Shown: in pieces, positions 53,250-58,670 of the stretch | Numbering within the stretch: the first letter of the stretch is position 1 | Layout: each line of letters begins with the position of its first letter | Notes under the pieces: generated by a model | Told to the model about the DNA's origin: nothing | Database searches by the model: none | Seen by the model: only the letters and a program-made list of their open reading frames with translations | NCBI GenBank assembly: GCA_036123585.1 | Contig: JAZADN010000062.1 | Span: 1 to 58,670 of the forward strand | Direction of reading: 5' to 3' | Length of the DNA stretch: 58,670 nucleotides | Source of the DNA: UBA9410 sp036123585 | Lineage (GTDB): Bacteria > Actinomycetota > Acidimicrobiia > Acidimicrobiales > MedAcidi-G1 | Made by a program: the position numbers and the translations under genes

Positions 53250-53948
53250 ATGGGCCGAGCGCTGGTCATCGAGCACGACGAAACCGGGCCGGTCGCAGTC
53301 GTTGGCGAAAGACTTGTCGAACACGGTTTCGAACTGCATCCCTTTCGCGTCCTGGACGACCCATCTGACCCGGTATGCACCAAGGAGTTTCCCGATCCGG
53401 ACACCTACGACCTTGTCGTGGTACTCGGATCCCAGTGGTCGGTCTGCGATAGGGAACCCATCGAGTCGTGGGTCGGCCGCGAGATCGAACTAGTCCGAAC
53501 CGCACACGGAGCCGGAAAGCCGGTTCTCGGACTGTGCTTCGGGGCTCAGGTATTGGCTACTGCCCTTGGCGGTGAGGTGACTAGAGCACACCAGCCTGAG
53601 ATCGGTTGGTACGAAATTGACTCGGACCAGCCGGATCTCGTCTCACCTGGGCCCTGGTTTGAATGGCACTACGACCAGTTCACCGTTCCAAAGGGATCGA
53701 TCGAGTTGGCCCGCTCAGACGTGTCACCACAGGTATTTCGCGCCGACCAGAGTGTCGGTACTCAGTTCCACCCCGAGATCACGCCGGCGATTGTGGCCGA
53801 ATGGGCCGTCGTGGGCCACGAGGAGCTTTCCAAGCTCGGGGTCGACCCCGAGTCGATTGTCTCGGAGACAGTCGATCGCCATGCTGAAGCTCGGCAACAG
53901 GCCAACCGCCTGGTCGATTGGTTACATTGCGATCGGTTCCTGGAGTAG
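53250..53948 (+). CDS. Class I glutamine amidotransferase-like protein
   Basis: A 232-aa GMP-synthase-like amidotransferase domain. The nucleophile elbow KPVLGLCFGAQVLATALGG and the His-Glu pair QFHPEIT are visible, so hydrolase activity is likely. Free-standing members of this group cleave gamma-glutamyl or related amide bonds. It ends four bases before the P450 gene, so the two are almost certainly co-transcribed. From here rightward GC at third codon positions drops visibly. Confidence 0.82.
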   Translation: MGRALVIEHDETGPVAVVGERLVEHGFELHPFRVLDDPSDPVCTKEFPDPDTYDLVVVLGSQWSVCDREPIESWVGREIELVRTAHGAGKPVLGLCFGAQVLATALGGEVTRAHQPEIGWYEIDSDQPDLVSPGPWFEWHYDQFTVPKGSIELARSDVSPQVFRADQSVGTQFHPEITPAIVAEWAVVGHEELSKLGVDPESIVSETVDRHAEARQQANRLVDWLHCDRFLE

Positions 53949-53952
53949 TCGA

Positions 53953-55215
53953 ATGGTCGACGCCCGCAGAGAGTCGACGATGCCGAACTTCCAGATTCTG
54001 GCCAATGACCTCTGGGCAGAACGGATCCCCCACGAAGAGTTCCGGTCCATGCGTGCCCATGCCCCTGTCGCATGGATTGACGAGCCGGATGGGAACTCTG
54101 GATTCTGGGCTGTGACGCGCCTCGATGACCTCGTGGCGGTCCACCGTGACCATCGAACGTTCTCCTCGCAGGTTGGGGGCACCGAACTCGAGGAGTTGGA
54201 AAGGGACCCCGAAGCGCGAGAGGCCCGTCGGACGATGCTGGAAACCGATCCTCCCGAACACACGAGGGTTAGAAAGCTGGTCTCTCGGAGCTTCACTCGG
54301 CGTGCCATCGGGCAATGGGAGAGCACAGCCCGCGCTCTGGTCGCAGAGTCGATCGAGAAGGCTCTCGAGACGCGCAAGGTCGACTTCGTCGACGCTGTTG
54401 CTCGACGCCTCCCGATCCAGATGATCAGCAAGCTCCTCGGTGTTCCCGACCGGGACGCCGAGGAGTTGTTCCACTGGGCCGACTCGGTCGTGTACCACGC
54501 TGATCCCGACTTCTCGGACGTCCTGTACGACAAGGACGACACCGATCCCTACCGGCTGTTGCCATTTCGCAGCCCCAACTCCCTCAAGGTCTTCGAGTAT
54601 GCGAAGCGACTGGCCGCTGAGAAGAAGGCCAGACCTGAAGGAGACGTGGTATCGATTCTGGCAGCCTCAGACGACCTGACGCCCTTGGAGCTCCAGACCT
54701 TCTTTCTCTTGTTGGTGATCGCAGGCAATGAGACCACTCGCCACGGCCTCAGCCATGGGGCTCTAGCTCTTGCGGAGTTCCCGGACCAACTGCGTCGGCT
54801 GCAGGAAGGCCCAGAGTTGCTTGACCTGGCATCCGAGGAGATCCTTCGGTGGGCCTGCCCACAGATCCATTTCAGGAGGACCGCTGTCTCCGATACGAAC
54901 TTGGCTGGAGTACCCATATCCGCTGGCGACAAGGTCGTCACCTGGTACATATCCGCCAACTACGACGAAGGCGCCTTCACTGACCCATTCACTCTCGACC
55001 TAGGCAGAGATCCCAACCCCCATGTGACCTTTGGAGGCGGCGGTCCGCACTTCTGTCTCGGCGCTTGGCTGGCCCGCTTGGAGGTGAAGGTCTTCCTGGA
55101 AGAGTTCGCCAAGAGAATCGGTCGTGTTCATCTGGACGGAAAGCCAGAGAGGATCCGTTCAAACTTCATCAATGGCTTGAAGCGCCTGCCCCTCGAATTG
55201 GAGGCGTCTTGCTGA
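53953..55215 (+). CDS. Cytochrome P450 (second)
   Basis: A 420-aa bacterial P450: LLLVIAGNETTRHGLSHG I-helix, EEILRWACPQIHFRR K-helix and the haem loop VTFGGGGPHFCLGAWLARLE. It resembles the CYP families that hydroxylate steroid side chains or aromatic/terpenoid acids, without a certain subfamily. ATG at 53953 has GGAG seven bases upstream; a second ATG at 53989 is less likely. It converges on the flavin hydroxylase gene with a five-base gap. Confidence 0.88.
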   Translation: MVDARRESTMPNFQILANDLWAERIPHEEFRSMRAHAPVAWIDEPDGNSGFWAVTRLDDLVAVHRDHRTFSSQVGGTELEELERDPEAREARRTMLETDPPEHTRVRKLVSRSFTRRAIGQWESTARALVAESIEKALETRKVDFVDAVARRLPIQMISKLLGVPDRDAEELFHWADSVVYHADPDFSDVLYDKDDTDPYRLLPFRSPNSLKVFEYAKRLAAEKKARPEGDVVSILAASDDLTPLELQTFFLLLVIAGNETTRHGLSHGALALAEFPDQLRRLQEGPELLDLASEEILRWACPQIHFRRTAVSDTNLAGVPISAGDKVVTWYISANYDEGAFTDPFTLDLGRDPNPHVTFGGGGPHFCLGAWLARLEVKVFLEEFAKRIGRVHLDGKPERIRSNFINGLKRLPLELEASC

Positions 55216-55220
55216 CGGCA

Positions 55221-56621
55221 TCAAGGGTCTCCACCGAATACCAGACGTTCTGCAGCATCGACGAGTCCACCAACGGACTGTTCATTAGCCGATCCGAAGA
55301 CATAGCGGTCGGGACGGACAAGCACTGCTGCCTGGCCATCTAGGAGAAGATCGATTCCGCCGTCCAGATCGACTAGATCGTCAACGAGGACCGTCTTGCA
55401 CCAGTCGCTGGACCGATGGTCTACACGGGACAGCAAGTACCAATCCGATCCACCCACGTCATCGAGCAGCCTCGGGGTTCCATCGGCGCCGACTCTGGGT
55501 TGGCGTGCTTGGTGTCCGATCCTGGTGTCGGTTCCCGCAGAGAAGAGTCCTTCCGTGAGCGGTGGTAGGCGCGACCAGCGGTCTGGATCGTCGACATCGG
55601 GCACAGGAAGTTCCGCAACTTGCCGGGAGACGAGGCGACCGGCTTCGATCGACATGGCGATACAACTCTCGACATGGCTGCGCCGCTCAGTCTCGTAGCT
55701 GTCCAGGAGTTTTTCGGGAGCCCCATATCTGAGAACCGTCTTCAGTTTCCAGGCAAGGTTGGCGGCGTCGCGGATCCCTGAGCACATCCCTTGGCCGATG
55801 AACGGTGGCATCTGGTGGGCCGAGTCGCCGGCAAGAAAGAAGCGGCCACTCCGCCATGTTTCGGCCACTACTGCATGGAACCGGTAGGCAGCCGCTCGGA
55901 CAATCTCGCCAACGTCATCAGATATCCACGGGCGGAGTAGTTCTCGGACTCTTTGGTGATCTTCGAACTCCCCGTGATTCTCATCATCCATGAGCCGGAA
56001 TTCCCAGCGGTGATGACCATGTGCGGAGGGCACATAGGTGGCTGGTCGCTCGGCGTCACAGACTTGCTGGATCACTGGAGGGAGTCCCGGGTCACCATCG
56101 ATCATGAGATCCACTACAAGCCAGTACTGGTCAAAACCCCAGTCCGTCAACCCGATGCCCAGATTGCGGCGGGTGATGCTCGAGGCGCCGTCACAGGCGA
56201 CCACGAAGTCCGCATCAATGGAGTCGGGCTCGGTCACCTCTGATCCGAGAATCAACTTGACGTGGGGAAACCTCTCCAGGCCGTCGCGAAGAACTCGATC
56301 CAATGTTGGCTGCTGGAAGACGTAGTCCTCGTACCAACCGAGTATTGGCGACCTCTGAAAGTCCTCGTATGTGAAGAGCCTCTTCCCCTCTGAGTCGACG
56401 AAGTCCATCCCCTGACACGGCTCGACGATCCGTGTGACCTGATCCGAGAGGCCCGCCCCTTGGAAGATCCTCATGATCTCTGCGTCGAGTTTGCACGCCC
56501 GGGGGAGCGGATACGGGTCCACCGAGGCCTCGTGGACCGTGGTCTCCACGCCGGCTAGCCCGAGGAGATTCGCGAGCAGGGCTCCAACCGGCCCACAGCC
56601 AACTACTGCGACTTGCGGCAC
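55221..56621 (-). CDS. FAD-dependent aromatic hydroxylase (MhpA/PheA-like)
   Basis: A 466-aa class A flavoprotein monooxygenase: VAVVGCGPVGALLANLLGLAGVETTVHE at the N-terminus, the VVACDGASSITRRNLG dinucleotide-binding DG motif, and FFLAGDSAHQMPPFIGQGMCSGIRDAANLAWKL. It would hydroxylate a phenol or hydroxyphenyl-acid to a catechol for the extradiol dioxygenase encoded at the right edge. GTG at 56621. The C-terminal domain is shorter than in MhpA. Confidence 0.87.
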   Translation of the reverse strand: MPQVAVVGCGPVGALLANLLGLAGVETTVHEASVDPYPLPRACKLDAEIMRIFQGAGLSDQVTRIVEPCQGMDFVDSEGKRLFTYEDFQRSPILGWYEDYVFQQPTLDRVLRDGLERFPHVKLILGSEVTEPDSIDADFVVACDGASSITRRNLGIGLTDWGFDQYWLVVDLMIDGDPGLPPVIQQVCDAERPATYVPSAHGHHRWEFRLMDDENHGEFEDHQRVRELLRPWISDDVGEIVRAAAYRFHAVVAETWRSGRFFLAGDSAHQMPPFIGQGMCSGIRDAANLAWKLKTVLRYGAPEKLLDSYETERRSHVESCIAMSIEAGRLVSRQVAELPVPDVDDPDRWSRLPPLTEGLFSAGTDTRIGHQARQPRVGADGTPRLLDDVGGSDWYLLSRVDHRSSDWCKTVLVDDLVDLDGGIDLLLDGQAAVLVRPDRYVFGSANEQSVGGLVDAAERLVFGGDP

Positions 56622-56625
56622 GTTC

Positions 56626-56997
56626 CTAGTCGGCTAGGTCCGGAGTTTCGTCATGCCAACAGGTCGTCCCCCAGGTGACTGCAAGAAGAGTGCAATCAGA
56701 TCCATCTGCCGCCCCGTGCCAGTGGGCCTCATCCGGAGGGGCAACTACAAGGTGTCCGGGGTTGATGGCGACCGCCCCATCGGCCGCCGTTCCCACCCTG
56801 GCCCTGCCAGACACGACAAAGAGGAGTTGTCCGCCCGGGTGATGGTGCCAGTTCGTCACCGCGCCCGAATGGAAATGGACCAGAGCTGTGTCGGGTTCCT
56901 GATCGCCCTTTGTGGCATGGAGCATCTCCAGTTCCACGTGTCCGGTGAAGAGGCCCCCGTAGCTGCTGTCCCTGTCACCACCGGTCACGACGATCAT
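56626..56997 (-). CDS. Single-domain cupin
   Basis: A 123-aa cupin with the metal-site pattern HFHSGAVTNWHHHPGGQLLFV and a later PPDEAHWHGA. It may be a small dioxygenase, isomerase or a sensor for the pathway. ATG at 56997 overlaps the stop of the FAH-family gene by four bases, and the stop is four bases before the hydroxylase start, so it is part of the aromatic operon. Confidence 0.8.
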   Translation of the reverse strand: MIVVTGGDRDSSYGGLFTGHVELEMLHATKGDQEPDTALVHFHSGAVTNWHHHPGGQLLFVVSGRARVGTAADGAVAINPGHLVVAPPDEAHWHGAADGSDCTLLAVTWGTTCWHDETPDLAD

Positions 56998-57842
56998 GAC
57001 TGGGTCCCGGCGACGAACCGATTCCGAATCGTGCCGAGCCCCTCGATGGAGACCTCGACGACCTGGTTGTCTCTCAGATAGGTGGGCGGGTCCATCGAGT
57101 CCCCGACACCACCCGTCGTCCCCGTGAAGATCAGGTCGCCTACCTCCAGAGTGACGTAGCGGGATAGCCATTCGACTAGGACCGGCACGGGGAAGATGAA
57201 ATCGCTGGTTCGCGCACTTTGACGGATTTCGCCGTCGACCTTTAGCGAGATCTCGAGGTCCTCATGGTCAGGAAGGTCTTCCGGGGTGACTAGTACCGGA
57301 CCGGTAGGACCGAACCGGTCGTAACTCTTTGCCATTGAGAACTGCCGGACCGGGGGACGGAACTGTTCGTTCCGGTCGCTCACATCGTTTCCCACCATCA
57401 GCCCGGCAATGTGTTCCCATGCTGAGGCTCTTGGGATTCGAACTCCCGCCCGGCCGATGGCAAGCACGAGTTCAGCCTCGTAGTCGACCATCTCCAGGTC
57501 GTGCATGAACACGTCGTCCTGCGGACCCGTGATGCAAGTGGGGAACTTGGCCATCACGTGCGGCTCGGTGGGAATGGCCTTGTTGGACTCCTCGGCATGG
57601 CTGCGGTAGTTGATTGCGATCGCGATGACCTTCCCCGGCCTCGGAACTGGTGGACCCAGACTGGACTCGATGAGTTCGGGAGAGTCGGCGTCCGACTGGA
57701 CTTGGGCCAAAAGGGGATGGTTCTTGAGGTCGACGAGTTCCATGGGATCGCTAGAGATCTTTCCGGCAGTGGCCGACTCGATGTCGACAACTCGGCCGTC
57801 GATGATCAGTGATCCTCGGCCTTCCACATTCGCAATCTCCAC
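56994..57842 (-). CDS. Fumarylacetoacetate hydrolase family protein
   Basis: A 282-aa FAH-fold enzyme: VIAIAINYRSHAEES, the metal-binding DYEAELVLAIGRAG, GLMVGNDVSDR, KSYDRFGPTGPVLV and TGTTGGVGDSM. In extradiol pathways such enzymes act as HpaG/HpcE-type decarboxylase-isomerases, oxaloacrotonate decarboxylases, or acylpyruvases. The neighbours support a ring-cleavage-product step. GTG at 57842 follows AAGGAAG. Confidence 0.87.
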   Translation of the reverse strand: MEIANVEGRGSLIIDGRVVDIESATAGKISSDPMELVDLKNHPLLAQVQSDADSPELIESSLGPPVPRPGKVIAIAINYRSHAEESNKAIPTEPHVMAKFPTCITGPQDDVFMHDLEMVDYEAELVLAIGRAGVRIPRASAWEHIAGLMVGNDVSDRNEQFRPPVRQFSMAKSYDRFGPTGPVLVTPEDLPDHEDLEISLKVDGEIRQSARTSDFIFPVPVLVEWLSRYVTLEVGDLIFTGTTGGVGDSMDPPTYLRDNQVVEVSIEGLGTIRNRFVAGTQS

Positions 57843-57875
57843 GGAACTTCCTTTCTCTTCCCGTCCCCGAGGCTC

Positions 57876-58670
57876 CTAATCTTGGGCGGTCCACCCACCA
57901 TCGGGCCTTTCGAACCACATATGTACCTGGCCTGTACCAGCTGCGGATTCGTACTCCGAATAGCGGAGACCGGTCGCAACGCAGTCTTTCCCGCCGATCG
58001 AACCGACCATCATCATGTAGTGGCCGAAGAAGCCCTCGGGGGCATGGGTCCTGTACTCAGGCTGGTAATCGATCACTTGACGGTGATCACCTTGCTCCCA
58101 CCATCGGAGAACCTTCTGGTCGGCTTCACGGGCTTCTGGGGTGCGGATGTTGTCCAGGGAAGCCGATTCATGATCGGCGAACTCCATCAAGGGCCAGAAC
58201 CGGTGGCTCAGCCCGCCAGAGGCAAGGACGACGACACGCCGGTCAACCTCTTCGACTGCCTGTGAGAGGAGGCGGCCAAACAACAGGAAGTCCTCCGAAG
58301 TCGCTGTCTGACACACGCCGACCGACACCCATCTCTCCTCACCCTGGAGAAACCCGAGGAGGTTGATCGTCGGATAGTGGACGGGCAGATAGGGGTCGCC
58401 GCTGGCCAGGACCCTGGTGTCATCTCGCCTGGCGGCGAGAGCCTCGACCATGAGGGCGAGGTCGGGATCGCCTGGCATGTCGTAGGGAACCTGAGCCATA
58501 CCCCGAGGCAGTTCATCTGAGGTGAACTTTCCCGTCCGGCGTTCATGAGCAGAGATCACGTGCTCCACGGTCGTGAACCAGTGGGTGTCAAGTACGACGA
58601 TGGTGTCGGGCTGAAGACGCTCGAGACACTCTGCACGCAACCTGTGGAGGCCTTCCACCAGTGAGAAGTC
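57876..58670 (-). CDS. Class III extradiol dioxygenase (LigB/HpaD-like), 5' end cut off
   Basis: At least 264 aa of a LigB-superfamily dioxygenase; the frame stays open to the window edge, and the usual N-terminal HxPS region (about 35-40 residues) is outside. Seen are IVVLDTHWFTTVEHVISAHE, YDMPGDPDLALMVE, VLASGGLSHRFWPLMEFADHE and EGFFGHYMMMVGSIGG, which resemble homoprotocatechuate 2,3-dioxygenases. It would open a catechol ring made by the nearby flavin hydroxylase. The gap to the FAH gene is 33 nt. Confidence 0.85.
   Translation of the reverse strand, partial: DFSLVEGLHRLRAECLERLQPDTIVVLDTHWFTTVEHVISAHERRTGKFTSDELPRGMAQVPYDMPGDPDLALMVEALAARRDDTRVLASGDPYLPVHYPTINLLGFLQGEERWVSVGVCQTATSEDFLLFGRLLSQAVEEVDRRVVVLASGGLSHRFWPLMEFADHESASLDNIRTPEAREADQKVLRWWEQGDHRQVIDYQPEYRTHAPEGFFGHYMMMVGSIGGKDCVATGLRYSEYESAAGTGQVHMWFERPDGGWTAQD

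Noticed and set aside
1..58670. CRISPR arrays, insertion sequences, tRNA or rRNA genes
   Set aside because: No repeat-spacer pattern, transposase, terminal inverted repeats or cloverleaf/rRNA-like sequence was noticed on either strand.

Overview
The window looks like a chromosome piece from a GC-rich, largely aerobic actinobacterium, most likely a marine-type Acidimicrobiia relative. This is inferred from gene style: heavy GC at third codon positions, many GTG starts, an F420-type LLM oxidoreductase, IclR regulators, P450s and ADP-forming acyl-CoA ligase. No rRNA or tRNA gene is visible to confirm it. Coding is dense; every gene-free gap is shorter than about 220 bases.

1-9450, carnitine module. 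A leftward gene string runs from an L-carnitine dehydrogenase/thioesterase fusion through an acyl-CoA dehydrogenase, an ADP-forming acyl-CoA ligase and a CaiD-like crotonase to a formate dehydrogenase that leaves the window. The formate dehydrogenase has an in-frame UGA where the catalytic Sec/Cys belongs. The UGA is followed 11 nt later by a hairpin with a GGUCU loop, so I read it as a selenoprotein. An IclR regulator, an orphan ligand-binding lipoprotein and a BKACE enzyme (dehydrocarnitine cleavage) lie to the right.

9662-17531. SerA-like dehydrogenase plus DUF1015, then dimethylglycine dehydrogenase with its own ETF (leftward), and an SDR.

17590-31327. A second IclR regulator faces a long rightward string: corrinoid protein, DUF1638 protein, small PF13769-type protein, methyl-THF methyltransferase, corrinoid reactivase, non-pyrrolysine MttB/MtgB methyltransferase, formate-THF ligase, MetF, a TMADH/dienoyl-CoA-reductase-like flavoprotein and a P450. 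With the left part this assembles a nearly complete route: carnitine to dehydrocarnitine to glycine betaine, betaine to dimethylglycine plus methyl-corrinoid, methyl-THF to formate to CO2, with dimethylglycine oxidised through ETF. FolD is the visible missing step.

31275-33469. MFS exporter and a YczE-like membrane protein.

33599-45099. An 11.5-kb leftward string for reductive-type pyrimidine (or hydantoin) catabolism: nitrilase-family ureidopropionase, class III aminotransferase, hydantoinase/dihydropyrimidinase, malonate-semialdehyde dehydrogenase, an F420-type LLM enzyme, a DUF1185 protein, a hydroxyacid dehydrogenase and a four-gene NitT/TauT-type ABC importer with two different permeases. 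No dihydropyrimidine dehydrogenase is present.

45282-53189. A kinase-like phosphotransferase, a Tat-exported flavin amine oxidase whose domain order is circularly permuted, a HemD-like protein, two unknowns, a sigma-like regulator, RmuC and a phospholipase D family protein.

53250-58670. A segment of visibly lower GC and weaker codon bias: class I amidotransferase and P450 (rightward), then a leftward aromatic-ring set of flavin hydroxylase, cupin, FAH-family protein and class III extradiol dioxygenase that runs off the right edge.
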